Assembly (NCBI RefSeq): GCF_028863665.1
Contig: NZ_JARBFX010000012.1
Coordinates: 1 to 64,000, forward strand
Length of the DNA: 64,000 nt
Direction: 5' to 3'
Source: Aquabacter sediminis
Lineage (GTDB): Bacteria; Pseudomonadota; Alphaproteobacteria; Rhizobiales; Xanthobacteraceae
Under the pieces are notes generated by a model. That model was not told where the DNA came from. It worked only from the letters and a program-made list of their open reading frames with translations, and did not search any database. How positions within the stretch are numbered: the stretch's first letter is position 1; each line of letters opens with the position of its first letter. A program made the position numbers and the translations under genes. Below, in pieces: positions 50,406 to 59,460 of this stretch.

Positions 50406-50663
50406 ATGCCTTCAGTTTTCTCTTCCCGCAAGCTCCCCGCGCGCTCGGCGTCCGTCGTCATGCCGCTGGTGCTCTCCGTGCTGATGACCTTTGTGGTCTC
50501 AGCCATCTCCACCGCCCGCAGCCTTGGCTTCGGGTCGGATTTCCTGACCACCTGGCCGGCCGCCTGGGCCATTTCCTGGGTGGTGGCCTTTCCTACCCTG
50601 CTTCTTGTTCTGCCTGTCGTCCGGCGCATCGTTGCCCTTGTGGTGGAGACGCCGGGTCGCTGA
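50406..50663 (+). CDS. DUF2798-like small membrane protein
   Basis: An 85-residue protein with two membrane helices: VVMPLVLSVLMTFVVSAIST and AWAISWVVAFPTLLLVLPVV, ending in RRIVALVVETPGR. This is the DUF2798 pattern, a small inner-membrane protein of unknown function. GAGGATGG precedes ATG 50406; ATG 50397 is too close to that site. A hairpin terminator follows. It marks the return to normal, intact sequence after the degenerate region. Confidence 0.85.
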   Translation: MPSVFSSRKLPARSASVVMPLVLSVLMTFVVSAISTARSLGFGSDFLTTWPAAWAISWVVAFPTLLLVLPVVRRIVALVVETPGR

Positions 50664-50667
50664 CGCA

Positions 50668-50696
50668 AAACGGGCGCCCCTTGGGGACGCCCGTTT
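50668..50696. terminator. Terminator between convergent DUF2798 and DJ-1/PfpI genes
   Basis: AAACGGGCG-CCCC pairs with GGGG-CGCCCGTTT (one bulge) around TT. Both strands end in a short T-run. Confidence 0.75.
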
Positions 50697-50714
50697 CTAA
50701 GGAAATACCTTCGG

Positions 50715-51278
50715 TCAGGCGGCGCGACGCTGATGCCGGCCTTCCCGTACTTCCTCGACGATCTTTGCGCAGAAGGCTTCAAGGTCCCCGGGATTGCGGG
50801 AAGTTATGAGGCCATTGTCGGTGACCACCTGGGAATCTTCCCACTGGGCCCCAGCATTGACCACGTCTGTCCTGATCGATTTGTACGAGGTCATGCGCTT
50901 GCCCTTGGCGATGCCGGCTTCCACCAGAAGCCATGGCGCATGGCAGACGGCAGCCACCGTCTTGCCGGCATCATAAAAGGCCTTCACTAATTTCACGGCC
51001 TGCTCGTTGGCGCGCAGAACGTCGGGGTTCATCTGACCGCCCGGCAACACGAGGGCGTCATAGTCCCCCTCGCGTGCCTCGCTCAGGACCTTGTCCACCC
51101 TCACGGGGCGGCCCCAGTCCTTCTGGTCCCACCCTTTGATTTCGCCGCTCTCGGGCGAGGCAATGTGGACTTGCGCCCCTGCGTCCTTAAGGCGATCGCG
51201 TGGCACTTCCAACTCGGATTGCTCAAAGCCGTTGGTGGCGAGAATGAGAATGCGCTTGCCGTCCAAAGCACCCGGCAT
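50715..51278 (-). CDS. DJ-1/PfpI family protein (type 1 glutamine amidotransferase-like)
   Basis: A 187-residue protein of the YhbO/PfpI type. The acidic residue is in TNGFEQSELEVPRDRL and the nucleophilic Cys in TVAAVCHAPWLLVEAG (about residue 108), followed by the His. Members act as protein/nucleotide deglycases or chaperones and protect against oxidative, heat and acid stress. GGAGG lies five bases before ATG 51278. On the minus strand upstream, GGAAC-N16-CATT (51337 to 51313) is a one-mismatch EcfG-type promoter, so stress control is possible. Confidence 0.92.
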   Translation of the reverse strand: MPGALDGKRILILATNGFEQSELEVPRDRLKDAGAQVHIASPESGEIKGWDQKDWGRPVRVDKVLSEAREGDYDALVLPGGQMNPDVLRANEQAVKLVKAFYDAGKTVAAVCHAPWLLVEAGIAKGKRMTSYKSIRTDVVNAGAQWEDSQVVTDNGLITSRNPGDLEAFCAKIVEEVREGRHQRRAA

Positions 51279-51360
51279 GTTGTCCTCCATTTTTGTGGGG
51301 GTCTGAAAGGACAATGACGGGGCGGGCGCATCGTTCCCCCGCATGCGCGGGGCACGGGGC

Positions 51361-51390
51361 AAAAAGAAACGGCGGGCTCTCGCCCGCCGC
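51361..51390 (-). terminator. Intrinsic terminator after rpoD
   Basis: On the minus strand GGCGGGC-GAGA-GCCCGCC (51388-51371) is followed by GTTTCTTTTT. It lies 33 bases after the rpoD stop. Confidence 0.85.
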
Positions 51391-51420
51391 TGACTTTGCC
51401 TATGATTCCGTCGTCCGGGA

Positions 51421-53421
51421 TCAGTTGTCCAGGAACGAACGCAGCTTGCGCGAGCGGCTGGGATGCTTGAGCTTGCGCAGCGCCTTGGCTTCGATCTGGC
51501 GGATACGCTCGCGCGTCACCGAGAATTGCTGTCCCACTTCCTCCAGCGTGTGATCGGTGTTCATGCCGATGCCGAAGCGCATCCGCAGCACGCGCTCCTC
51601 GCGCGGGGTGAGGGAGGCGAGCACGCGGGTCGTGGTCTCGCGCAGATTGGACTGGATCGCGGCGTCGATGGGGAGCACCGCATTCTTGTCCTCGATGAAG
51701 TCGCCGAGGTGCGAATCTTCCTCGTCGCCGATGGGCGTTTCGAGGGAGATGGGCTCCTTGGCGATCTTCAGGACCTTGCGGACCTTCTCCAGCGGCATGC
51801 CCAGCTTCTCGGCCAGCTCTTCCGGGGTCGGCTCGCGGCCGATCTCGTGGAGCATCTGGCGGGACGTGCGCACGATCTTGTTGATGGTCTCGATCATGTG
51901 CACGGGAATGCGGATGGTGCGCGCCTGGTCCGCAATAGACCGGGTGATCGCCTGCCGAATCCACCAGGTGGCATAGGTGGAGAACTTATAGCCGCGCCGA
52001 TACTCGAACTTATCGACGGCCTTCATGAGGCCGATATTGCCCTCCTGGATCAGGTCCAGGAATTGCAGGCCGCGGTTCGTGTACTTCTTGGCGATGGAGA
52101 TGACGAGGCGCAGGTTCGCCTCCACCATTTCCTTCTTCGCCTGGCGGGCTTCCTTCTCGCCCTTCTGCACCATCTGGACGATCTTGCGGAACTCGAGGAT
52201 CTCCAGGCCGGTCTCGGTGGCGAGGTTATGGATGTCCCCGCGCAGGTCCTTGATCATGTCCTTCTCGGACGCGACAAAGCCCTTCCAGCCCTTCGAGCCG
52301 AGCTTGGAGACACGCAGCACCCACTTGGGGTCCAGCTCATAGCCCTGGTACTGGCGCAGGAAGTCGTCGCGGGTCACGCCATAGCTCTCGGCGAGGCGCA
52401 GCAGACGGCCTTCCAGGCCCACGAGACGCTTGTTGATCTCGTAGAGCTGCTCCACCAGGGCATCGATGCGCGCCTGGTTGAGGGACAGCGACTTCATGTC
52501 GAGGACCAGGTCCTCTTTCAGCTTCTTCGCCTTGCGCTCCTGGGCAGGGGAGAGCGTCTCGTTCTTGAGCTTGGACTCGACGTTCTGGTCCTGCAGGCGG
52601 CGCAGCTTCTTATAATTGTCGGCGATGCGCTCGAAGGTCTCGAGGACCTTGGGCTTGATCTCCGTCTCCATGGCGGCGAGCGACAGGGAGTTCTCCATGT
52701 CGTCCTCGTCTCCCTCGGGGGCGGCGCCATCGCCCAGGAGACCGTCCTCGCCCGCCTCGGGAGCAAGGGCGGCTTCGCCCTCCAGCGCCGGGGGAGGGTT
52801 CTTCCCCTCGGGGCCGGCATAGGTGGCTTCAAGGTCGATGATGTCGCGCAGGAGCACGCGGCCTTCGGCCAGCTCATCACGCCAGATGATGATGGCCTGG
52901 AAGGTGAGGGGGCTCTCGCAGAGGCCCGCAATCATGGCCTCGCGGCCAGCCTCGATGCGCTTTGCGATGGCGATTTCGCCCTCGCGGGAGAGCAGCTCCA
53001 CCGAGCCCATCTCGCGCAGATACATGCGCACGGGATCATCCGTGCGCTCCGCCGGCTCGGACTTGGTCTCGGCGCGGGTGATCGCACGGGGCGCGGCCTC
53101 GGCGACTTCGCCGCCTTCGGCCTCTTCCGGCTCGTCGGCGGTCTCGCCTTCCTCGCCGTGCTCCTCGTCGGCGGCTTCTTCCGCCTCGATCACGTTGATG
53201 CCCATGTCGTTGAGCATGGCGAGGGTGTCCTCGATCTGCTCGGAGGTCACCTCCTCGGACGGCATCACTTCGTTGAGCTGCTCATAGGTGACGTAGCCGC
53301 GGCGCTTGGCATTCTTGATCATCTTCCGGACGGCCGCGTCCGAGAGGTCGAGCAACGGCCCGTCGGGGGCGTCGTTCTCCTTCTCCGGAGCTTCGGTCGT
53401 CTCGGTGGCCTGCTTCGCCAT
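51421..53421 (-). CDS. rpoD: RNA polymerase primary sigma factor RpoD (sigma-70)
   Basis: A 666-residue primary sigma factor. Region 1.1 starts [20 protein letters not shown], an acidic spacer follows (about 75-130), then region 1.2 ([20 protein letters not shown]). Region 2 contains [20 protein letters not shown], region 3 [20 protein letters not shown], and region 4 ends [20 protein letters not shown] and [20 protein letters not shown]. It serves housekeeping promoters. ATG 53421 has AGGAG seven bases upstream; ATG 53427 is two codons earlier. It follows dnaG on the same strand, the common dnaG-rpoD order. Confidence 0.98.
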   Translation of the reverse strand: MAKQATETTEAPEKENDAPDGPLLDLSDAAVRKMIKNAKRRGYVTYEQLNEVMPSEEVTSEQIEDTLAMLNDMGINVIEAEEAADEEHGEEGETADEPEEAEGGEVAEAAPRAITRAETKSEPAERTDDPVRMYLREMGSVELLSREGEIAIAKRIEAGREAMIAGLCESPLTFQAIIIWRDELAEGRVLLRDIIDLEATYAGPEGKNPPPALEGEAALAPEAGEDGLLGDGAAPEGDEDDMENSLSLAAMETEIKPKVLETFERIADNYKKLRRLQDQNVESKLKNETLSPAQERKAKKLKEDLVLDMKSLSLNQARIDALVEQLYEINKRLVGLEGRLLRLAESYGVTRDDFLRQYQGYELDPKWVLRVSKLGSKGWKGFVASEKDMIKDLRGDIHNLATETGLEILEFRKIVQMVQKGEKEARQAKKEMVEANLRLVISIAKKYTNRGLQFLDLIQEGNIGLMKAVDKFEYRRGYKFSTYATWWIRQAITRSIADQARTIRIPVHMIETINKIVRTSRQMLHEIGREPTPEELAEKLGMPLEKVRKVLKIAKEPISLETPIGDEEDSHLGDFIEDKNAVLPIDAAIQSNLRETTTRVLASLTPREERVLRMRFGIGMNTDHTLEEVGQQFSVTRERIRQIEAKALRKLKHPSRSRKLRSFLDN

Positions 53422-53612
53422 GGACATCTCCTGCCTGATCGCCGTCTGCCAACGGCGAAACGGCGGCGACCAAGGGGTCCACCGCCTCACTCACCCGCCT
53501 GGGGGCCTCCGTGATAGAAGCCCTCCGTTAAATCAGCCTGAACCGCCGCGCGCGACGCGGCCAGTTCGCCCGGTATCTTTGGGCCGGCCCCTCCGATCAC
53601 GCCGCCGCGCCC

Positions 53613-55532
53613 TCAGCGCGCTGGCGTCCGACCCGAAGAGGCACCAAACCCTTCCACCAGGGCCTCGGTTCCATCCATGGCGGAAAGACGCTCGCGCACA
53701 TCCCTCAGCCAGGCAAAATTCGCCTCGCTCGGGTCGTCACCCAAGTGGCGCTCAGCTTCTCTCAACTCCCTAGATAGCGCGTAAGCCTTACGATGCAAGG
53801 CCGTCCGCTGCTGCCACCAGAGCCTCACGTCCTCTTGTGCGGTATCAGGATATGCTGGCCAGTCCATTTTCGGATTGGCCAGTGCCCTGACGCGCCGGCA
53901 GACCGCTTCCAGGTCCGCCGCTCCCTCGGCCGGATGGACCGCCAGATGGGCGGCAAGGTCGAGGCCGTGCATATGCGCTTCCAGCATGCTCCGGCGCAAC
54001 CGATCGGCCTCCGCATGGGCGAATGGCAGCTCTGCGATTTCCTCGCCCATCTCGTCCATTAGCCAGGGATGATTGAGCAAGCAAAACAGCAGCAGGGCCT
54101 CGTTGCGGGGCAGGCTGGCGCCCGGCCCGCGCACGACGGCGGAGCGGCTGAGTTCGCCGCCGCCGCGCGGGCTCATCATCTCGCCCGGGGAGGGCGAGCG
54201 CCCCTTCTGGCCGCCAGGTCCGGGTCGGCGGCTGGCAGACCATTGGGTGCGCACCGCGCCGGCCGGGGCCAGCAGGCGGCGCATGCGTTCGGTGAGGTCT
54301 GACTTGTAGTGGCGCCGCACGGTCTCGTCGGCTATGGCGTTCACCACCTCGCTGATCCGGGTTTCGAGGGCCGCGCGGCGCTCGGGCGTATCGAGGTTCA
54401 CCGCCTCGGTCTCGCGCTGCCAGAGCATGGCAGCCAAGGGTTCGGTGCGGGCGAGGACGCCTTCCATGGCCTCCCGGCCGCCGCGCCGAACCAGATCGTC
54501 CGGGTCCTGGCCATCGGGCAGGGCCCCGAACGCCAGGCTCTTGCCGGGCTTGATGTGGGGCAAGGCAAGGTCGATGGCCCGATAGGCGGCGCGCCGGCCG
54601 GCCTTGTCGCCGTCAAACAACAAGGTAGGTTCGTCCGCCATGCGCCAGAGCAACTGCAATTGCTCGTCGGTGAGCGCGGTGCCGAGCGGCGCCACCGCCG
54701 CCTCGAAGCCCGCCTCCACCATGGCGATCACGTCCACATAGCCTTCCACCGCCACCACGCGGGCGCCCTTGTGCGCGGCGGCGCGGGCGGCAAATCCGTT
54801 ATAGAGCAGCCCCCCCTTGTGGAAGAGCGGGGTCTCCGGCGAGTTGAGATACTTGGCGGACACGTCTTTTTCGAGCGCCCGGCCGCCGAAGCCCACCGTC
54901 CGGCCCTTCAGGTCGGTGATAGGGAAGATCACCCGGTCGCGAAAGCGGTCATAGGGCACGGGGATGTCGTCGCCCGCCACCAGGAGGCCGGCCTCCACCA
55001 TGTCGGAGACCGAAACGCCCGCCTTGCCCAGCGCTTCCTTCAGTCCATAGCGCTCGCCGGGCGCATAGCCGAGGCCGAAGCGCTTCTGCGTGGCGGGGCC
55101 GAGAGAGCGGTCGGACAGATAACCCCGCGCCTTTGCGCCGGAACGGGCCTGCAACGATTCGCGGAAATAGGCTTCCGCGAGCGAGAGCACGTCATAGAGC
55201 GTGCGGCGGCGCTCTTCTTTGGCGGCGGCCTCAGGCGTGACTTGCGGCAGGGACAGGCCAGCCATGGAGGCGAGACGTTCCACTGCCTCGCCGAAGGGAA
55301 CGCCTTCCGTCTCCATCAGGAAATCAAACACGTCGCCGTGCTTGCCCGAGGAGAAGCAGTGGTAGAAACCCTTCTGGTCGTTGACGAAGAAAGAGGGGGT
55401 CTTCTCGGCATTGAAGGGGGAGAGGCCGGCAAACTCGCGCCCCTGCTTCTTCAGCCTGACTTTGCGGCCCACCACTTCGGAGACCGGCAGGCGGGCACGG
55501 ATCTCATCCAGGAAGGAGGGGGGGAATCGCAT
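53613..55532 (-). CDS. dnaG: DNA primase
   Basis: A 639-residue primase that makes RNA primers at the replication fork. The N-terminal domain (about 1-100) has GLSPFNAEKTPSFFVND and FYHCFSSGKHGDVFDFL; the usual zinc ligands C-x2-H...C-x2-C are mostly replaced (SPFN, CFSSG), as in related Alphaproteobacteria. The TOPRIM core (about 255-340) has VVAVEGYVDVIAMVEAGF and PTLLFDGDKAGRRAA; the C-terminal helicase-binding domain follows a Gly/Pro-rich linker (about 435-465). The start at 55532 (MRFPPSFLDEIRARL) is the family start. Confidence 0.97.
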   Translation of the reverse strand: MRFPPSFLDEIRARLPVSEVVGRKVRLKKQGREFAGLSPFNAEKTPSFFVNDQKGFYHCFSSGKHGDVFDFLMETEGVPFGEAVERLASMAGLSLPQVTPEAAAKEERRRTLYDVLSLAEAYFRESLQARSGAKARGYLSDRSLGPATQKRFGLGYAPGERYGLKEALGKAGVSVSDMVEAGLLVAGDDIPVPYDRFRDRVIFPITDLKGRTVGFGGRALEKDVSAKYLNSPETPLFHKGGLLYNGFAARAAAHKGARVVAVEGYVDVIAMVEAGFEAAVAPLGTALTDEQLQLLWRMADEPTLLFDGDKAGRRAAYRAIDLALPHIKPGKSLAFGALPDGQDPDDLVRRGGREAMEGVLARTEPLAAMLWQRETEAVNLDTPERRAALETRISEVVNAIADETVRRHYKSDLTERMRRLLAPAGAVRTQWSASRRPGPGGQKGRSPSPGEMMSPRGGGELSRSAVVRGPGASLPRNEALLLFCLLNHPWLMDEMGEEIAELPFAHAEADRLRRSMLEAHMHGLDLAAHLAVHPAEGAADLEAVCRRVRALANPKMDWPAYPDTAQEDVRLWWQQRTALHRKAYALSRELREAERHLGDDPSEANFAWLRDVRERLSAMDGTEALVEGFGASSGRTPAR

Positions 55533-55687
55533 TCAGCCCAGTCTCATGCGGCAACGTCCCGCCGCTGACCCGATCATAGCAGTTCGGCCGGTCGCGGGCG
55601 ACCGGCCGGGCAGGGGGCAGTGGGCCTCGGGAGAGGCGGGCGGCCGCGTTTGGGCCGTCTTGCCCACTGTCCCCGCAATTCACAGCC

Positions 55688-56146
55688 TCAGGAGGCGGTG
55701 AGAGCGTCCTTCACCCAGGGCGAGGCCTTGCCGAAGTCGATGGCGCCGGCATAGCGCTCCTTCAGGACGGCCATGGTGCGGCCCATGTCCTTGATGCCCT
55801 TGGCTTCGATCTCGGCCACCACGGCGGCGATCACGGCGCGGGTCTCGGCTTCGTCGAGCTGGCGGGGCAGGAAGTCCTGGATGACCGCGATCTCGGCGCG
55901 CTCCTGCTCGGCGAGCTCGGGGCGGGCGTTTTCTTCATAGATGCGCGCGCTTTCCTCCCGCTGCTTGGCCATCTTGGAGAGCAGCGAGCGGATCTCGTCA
56001 TCGCCCAGCGGGTCCTTGCCCTGGCCGCGTGCTTCGATGTCCCGGTCCTTCAGCGCGGCATTGACGAGGCGCAAGGTGGACAGGCGCACCTTGTCGCCGG
56101 CCTTCATGCTCTCTTTCAAAGCGGTGTTGATGTCGTCGCGCAGCAC
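55688..56146 (-). CDS. GatB/YqeY domain protein
   Basis: A 152-residue protein of the YqeY family (usual length about 150). Signatures: LRDDINTALKESMKAGDKVR, LSTLRLVNAALKDRDIEARG, EIRSLLSKMAKQREESARIY and DFLPRQLDEAE. The domain resembles the tRNA-binding tail of GatB; the free protein is thought to touch tRNA or amidotransferase, but no function is firm. GTG 56146 follows GAGGA by five bases and matches the family start (MLRDDI); the frame runs on upstream without similarity. It is divergent from carA and beside dnaG, a common neighbourhood. Confidence 0.93.
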   Translation of the reverse strand: MLRDDINTALKESMKAGDKVRLSTLRLVNAALKDRDIEARGQGKDPLGDDEIRSLLSKMAKQREESARIYEENARPELAEQERAEIAVIQDFLPRQLDEAETRAVIAAVVAEIEAKGIKDMGRTMAVLKERYAGAIDFGKASPWVKDALTAS

Positions 56147-56530
56147 GTTGTCCTCGTCTCGTCTAATCTTGTTGCCACCGTCCGCCCGCCGCCCCGCGCG
56201 GCCTCCGGATCCGGCCTCTGCCAGCGCCTGAACGCGCCAGCTTTCGCCCCAATGTCCACCTTGCGTCCCGCCCGTGGCTCCACTCGCCCCGCTCCAGGTC
56301 TCCTGGTCCGATATACTTATGGCAGGTCGAACCCCTCGGTGGCCCCAAAACGGGTTGGCGAAAACACGTTTGGCCGGCCTTATTGTCCCGAACCACCAAG
56401 CCCCAGCTTCTAAAAATCTCGGGCACCCGGCCGGCCCGGCCGCCCTGCGCGAATGGCAGCGTTGCAAAAACCGCGCAAAGGCCCTCGCCCCACTGGATCA
56501 GCGGCGCGTGAACCCTTATCTAGGCGATCC
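56147..56530. other. Divergent spacer between yqeY-like gene and carA
   Basis: This is 384 bases. A locally AT-rich stretch at 56308-56325 (CCGATATACTTATGGCAGG) could be a -10 region. I see no palindrome, leader peptide or riboswitch. Confidence 0.4.
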
Positions 56531-57745
56531 ATGAGCCAGGAACAAGATCACGCCCATGCCCCCGTCGGCGGTGCCGACGGCTGGGTCGAACAGAAACCGA
56601 CCGCGCTGCTGGTGCTCGCGGACGGGACCGTCCTTGAAGGCTACGGCCTCGGCGCCATCGGCGAAGGGGTGGGGGAGGTGTGCTTCAACACCGCCATCAC
56701 CGGCTATGAGGAGATCCTGACGGACCCCTCCTATAGCGGCCAGATCATCACCTTCACCTTCCCCCATATCGGCAATGTGGGCACCAACGAGGAGGACATC
56801 GAGACGGTGTCCATGGCCTCGGCCTCCGGCGTGCGCGGCGTCGTGCTGCGCGCCCCCGTCACCGACCCATCCAACTTCCGCGCCACCCGCCACTTCGATC
56901 AGTGGCTGAAGGCGCGCGGGATCGCGGGCATTTCCGGTATCGACACCCGCGCCCTCACCGCCCTCATTCGTGAGAGCGGCATGCCCAATGCTGTCATCGC
57001 CCATGCCCCCGATGGCGTGTTCGATGTGGAGGCCCTGAAAGCCAAGGCCAAGGCCTGGCCGGGGCTGGAGGGCATGGACCTGGTACCCGGCGTCACCTCC
57101 GCCCAGCGCTTTGACTGGGACGAGACCCCATGGGTCTGGCCTGAGGGCTATGGCCACCAGGACGATGCCAAATATCACGTGGTCGCCATCGATTACGGCG
57201 TGAAGCGCAACATTCTGCGCCTGCTGGCGCGGGCCGGCTGCAAGGTCACCGTGCTCCCCGCCACGGCCACGGCGGACGAGGTGCTGGCGCTGAAGCCGGA
57301 TGGCGTGTTCCTGTCCAACGGCCCCGGCGATCCGGCGGCGACCGGCGTCTATGCGGTGCCGGTGATTCGCGCGCTGATCGACGAGGCGATCCCCACCTTC
57401 GGGATCTGCCTGGGTCACCAGATGATTGGCCTTGCGGTGGGCGGTCGCACGTTGAAGATGCACCAGGGGCATCACGGCGCGAACCATCCCGTGAAGGACC
57501 TGACCACCGGCAAGGTGGAGATCACCTCCATGAACCATGGCTTCGCTGTGGACCGGGAAAGCCTGCCCGCCAATGCCGTGGAGACGCACGTCTCCCTGTT
57601 CGACGGCTCCAATGCGGGCTTGGCGCTTGCCGACAAGCCGGTCTTCTCGGTTCAGTACCACCCCGAGGCGAGCCCCGGGCCGCAGGATAGCCATTACCTG
57701 TTCGATCGGTTCGTCGACATGATCGCCCGCCACAAGGCGGCCTGA
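56531..57745 (+). CDS. carA: Carbamoyl-phosphate synthase, small (glutaminase) subunit
   Basis: A 404-residue subunit that frees ammonia from glutamine for carbamoyl phosphate, feeding arginine and pyrimidine synthesis. The N-terminal domain has [20 protein letters not shown] and [19 protein letters not shown]; the class I glutaminase has Cys in [18 protein letters not shown], and His/Glu in [23 protein letters not shown] 56531 begins [11 protein letters not shown]; the family core starts at about residue 22. The large subunit gene carB is not in the window, and a terminator follows, so carA stands alone. Confidence 0.97.
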   Translation: MSQEQDHAHAPVGGADGWVEQKPTALLVLADGTVLEGYGLGAIGEGVGEVCFNTAITGYEEILTDPSYSGQIITFTFPHIGNVGTNEEDIETVSMASASGVRGVVLRAPVTDPSNFRATRHFDQWLKARGIAGISGIDTRALTALIRESGMPNAVIAHAPDGVFDVEALKAKAKAWPGLEGMDLVPGVTSAQRFDWDETPWVWPEGYGHQDDAKYHVVAIDYGVKRNILRLLARAGCKVTVLPATATADEVLALKPDGVFLSNGPGDPAATGVYAVPVIRALIDEAIPTFGICLGHQMIGLAVGGRTLKMHQGHHGANHPVKDLTTGKVEITSMNHGFAVDRESLPANAVETHVSLFDGSNAGLALADKPVFSVQYHPEASPGPQDSHYLFDRFVDMIARHKAA

Positions 57746-57802
57746 TCATCGGCGTGGGCCAGGGCTTCGGCCCGGCCCGCCATTATCTGGTCGACCGGCC
57801 AT

Positions 57803-57829
57803 AAAAAACCCCGCCGCGGCGGGGTTTTT
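57803..57829. terminator. Bidirectional terminator between carA and gntR
   Basis: AAAAACCCCGCC (57803-57814) pairs with GGCGGGGTTTTT (57818-57829), with A-run and T-run on either side. It serves both convergent genes. Confidence 0.93.
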
Positions 57830-57852
57830 CGTGTCTGGAGGGATCCCAGACT

Positions 57853-58542
57853 TCAGTCCAGGAACTCGCCATGCGCCTCAACGTGCTTGGCCAGCCCGAG
57901 AGTGTGTTCGCGCACCAGACGCTCGGCCAGATCCGCGTCACGCTTCTCGATGGCCTCCACGATGCGGGCATGGTCGATGACCGAACGCTGGGCGCGGTGG
58001 TCCTGCCCGATGGTGACCTTGCGGACGCCCCGCATGTGCGGGAACAGGCTCTCGGTGGTCTCGGCGATCAACTCGCAGCCGGACATGCGGATGATGGCTT
58101 TGTGGAAGGCCAGGTTGGCCTCGGAATATTCGGTGACGAACTCTTCCGGGTTGCGATTGGCAAAGGCGTCCACGTTGCGGCGCAGCTCGCGAATCTCGGC
58201 GTCCGAGGCATGCTTGCAGGCGAGGCGCGCGGCCATGCTTTCCAGCGCTGCCCAGACGGTGATCATTTCCAGGATCTCGCGCTTGGACTTGCGCACCACA
58301 AAGATGCCCCTGCGCGGCACCGAGCGCACGAAGCCTTCCTGCTCCAGCAGCGTCATGGCTTCGCGGATGGGGGTGCGGGACACGCCGAGCTTTTCGGAGA
58401 GCTGCCGTTCTTCAAGGCGGATCTCTTCCTTGTGGCTGTAGATGTCCATCTCCATGATGGCGGACTTGAGGGCCTTGTAGGCCTTCATCCGGAAGCTCGA
58501 GTCGGTCTCGATCGGCTTCACATTGATATCCTGGTAGGTCAT
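57853..58542 (-). CDS. GntR-family regulator (FadR/FCD subfamily)
   Basis: A 229-residue regulator. The N-terminal winged helix (about 20-85) has LEERQLSEKLGVSRTPIREA and EGFVRSVPRRGIFVVRKSKR; the C-terminal FCD domain (about 95-220) has the metal-binding positions in EANLAFHKAIIRMSG, HMRGVRKVTIGQDH and DHARIVEAIEKRDADLAERL. FCD regulators usually bind small carboxylates. ATG 58542 follows GGGTGG. It is divergent from the CBS gene and the oxalate genes, and repeats of GTAT-N5-ATACC in those upstream regions are its likely sites. Confidence 0.92.
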   Translation of the reverse strand: MTYQDINVKPIETDSSFRMKAYKALKSAIMEMDIYSHKEEIRLEERQLSEKLGVSRTPIREAMTLLEQEGFVRSVPRRGIFVVRKSKREILEMITVWAALESMAARLACKHASDAEIRELRRNVDAFANRNPEEFVTEYSEANLAFHKAIIRMSGCELIAETTESLFPHMRGVRKVTIGQDHRAQRSVIDHARIVEAIEKRDADLAERLVREHTLGLAKHVEAHGEFLD

Positions 58543-58600
58543 CACCACCCTTGCCCGGCGACGCTGCGCGTCCCCTGATCACCTGCCTCCTTCGGAGGCA

Positions 58601-58614
58601 AAATACAAGATACC
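58601..58614. promoter_or_regulatory. Candidate GntR site A (upstream of gntR)
   Basis: AAATACAAGATACC lies about 60 bases before gntR; it keeps the ATACC half and has a weaker GTAT half. Confidence 0.45.
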
Positions 58615-58721
58615 TAGATGGCATCGATCCCAGCGCGGGGCAAGTAAGGGCAGGCTTGGCAGCGGTGCCAATCTTGATGGAACTCTTGGATCAGGACAGT
58701 TCCAAACTCTATTGACAGTCC

Positions 58722-58735
58722 GTATTCTGAATACC
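58722..58735. promoter_or_regulatory. Candidate GntR site B (upstream of CBS gene)
   Basis: GTATTCTGAATACC contains a perfect 13-base palindrome, GTATTC-T-GAATAC, 65 bases before the CBS gene. It is the best copy of the motif. Confidence 0.6.
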
Positions 58736-58799
58736 AGCATATCTCCGCGGGCATGAAAGGCAGGAAAACCGCCGCGGCCCGCGTCGAGGAAACGCGCCA

Positions 58800-59270
58800 A
58801 TGATTACTGTTGCGGACATTCTGCGCGAAAAGCGCGACACGCGCATCATCACCATGCGCATGCACGAGACCGTCGCCACGGCCGCCCTCATCATGCAGCG
58901 GGAGAACATCTCCTCCGTGGTGGTGCAGGACGTGGTGGAGACCGAGGGCGCCACCGTCATCGGCGTGTTCTCGGAACGGGACGTCGCTCGCGCCCTGGTG
59001 GAGCACGGGCCGGCGACGCCGGGCCTGGCGGTGGCCACTTTCATGAAGCGGGCCCTGGTTTCCTGCGCGCTGGGGGATTCGCTCCTCACGGTGCTGCGCC
59101 AGATGACTGCGCATCAGATCCGCCACCTGCCGGTGATGGAGGACCATGCCTTGGTGGGGGTTCTGAGCGCCACCGATCTCATGCGCCACTATCTCCACGA
59201 GGGCGAGACCCACGCTTATGCGGGCGTCCACGCGGGCGAGCTCGCCGCCGGCCTCACCGCCTTGCGGTGA
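58800..59270 (+). CDS. CBS-domain pair protein
   Basis: A 156-residue cytosolic protein made of two CBS domains (about 10-75 and 82-140): TVATAALIMQRENISSVVVQ, GVFSERDVARALVEHG, DSLLTVLRQMTAHQIRHLPV and LVGVLSATDLMRHYLHEGE. The pair forms a Bateman module that binds adenine nucleotides and normally senses energy state. There is no fused enzyme domain. It sits between gntR and frc, with its own candidate GntR site, so it may tune oxalate metabolism; this is inference. Confidence 0.88.
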   Translation: MITVADILREKRDTRIITMRMHETVATAALIMQRENISSVVVQDVVETEGATVIGVFSERDVARALVEHGPATPGLAVATFMKRALVSCALGDSLLTVLRQMTAHQIRHLPVMEDHALVGVLSATDLMRHYLHEGETHAYAGVHAGELAAGLTALR

Positions 59271-59336
59271 TCCCAAGCGACCGGCGCGGATCATCTGCAC
59301 GCGCCGGTCGAAAGGCCATTGCCGGCCGGTTGAAGC

Positions 59337-59388
59337 GGTGATATGTCTCTGTATCTGGCATACCAAATCCAATAGACGAAATATCACC
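59337..59388. promoter_or_regulatory. Nested inverted repeat and candidate GntR site C, upstream of frc
   Basis: GGTGATAT (59337-59344) and ATATCACC (59381-59388) are perfect eight-base arms. Inside them lies GTATCTGGCATACC (59351-59364), a copy of the GTAT-N5-ATACC motif. It lies about 75-125 bases before frc. Confidence 0.55.
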
Positions 59389-59460
59389 AAGGGCCATCAA
59401 GGCCCGACAGCCGACGCAGATCGGCAGGCATGCTGCAGGGCAGGTTCCAGGGGTAGAGGC

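Noticed and set aside
49010-50700. Second copy of the tRNA-Phe 3' end as an attachment site
   Set aside because: No stretch matching the last 20 bases of the tRNA was seen, so no att site is claimed.
51463-53514. A 683-codon plus-strand frame opposite rpoD
   Set aside because: It is fully antisense to rpoD, with a Leu/Val/Asp-repetitive composition typical of shadow frames.
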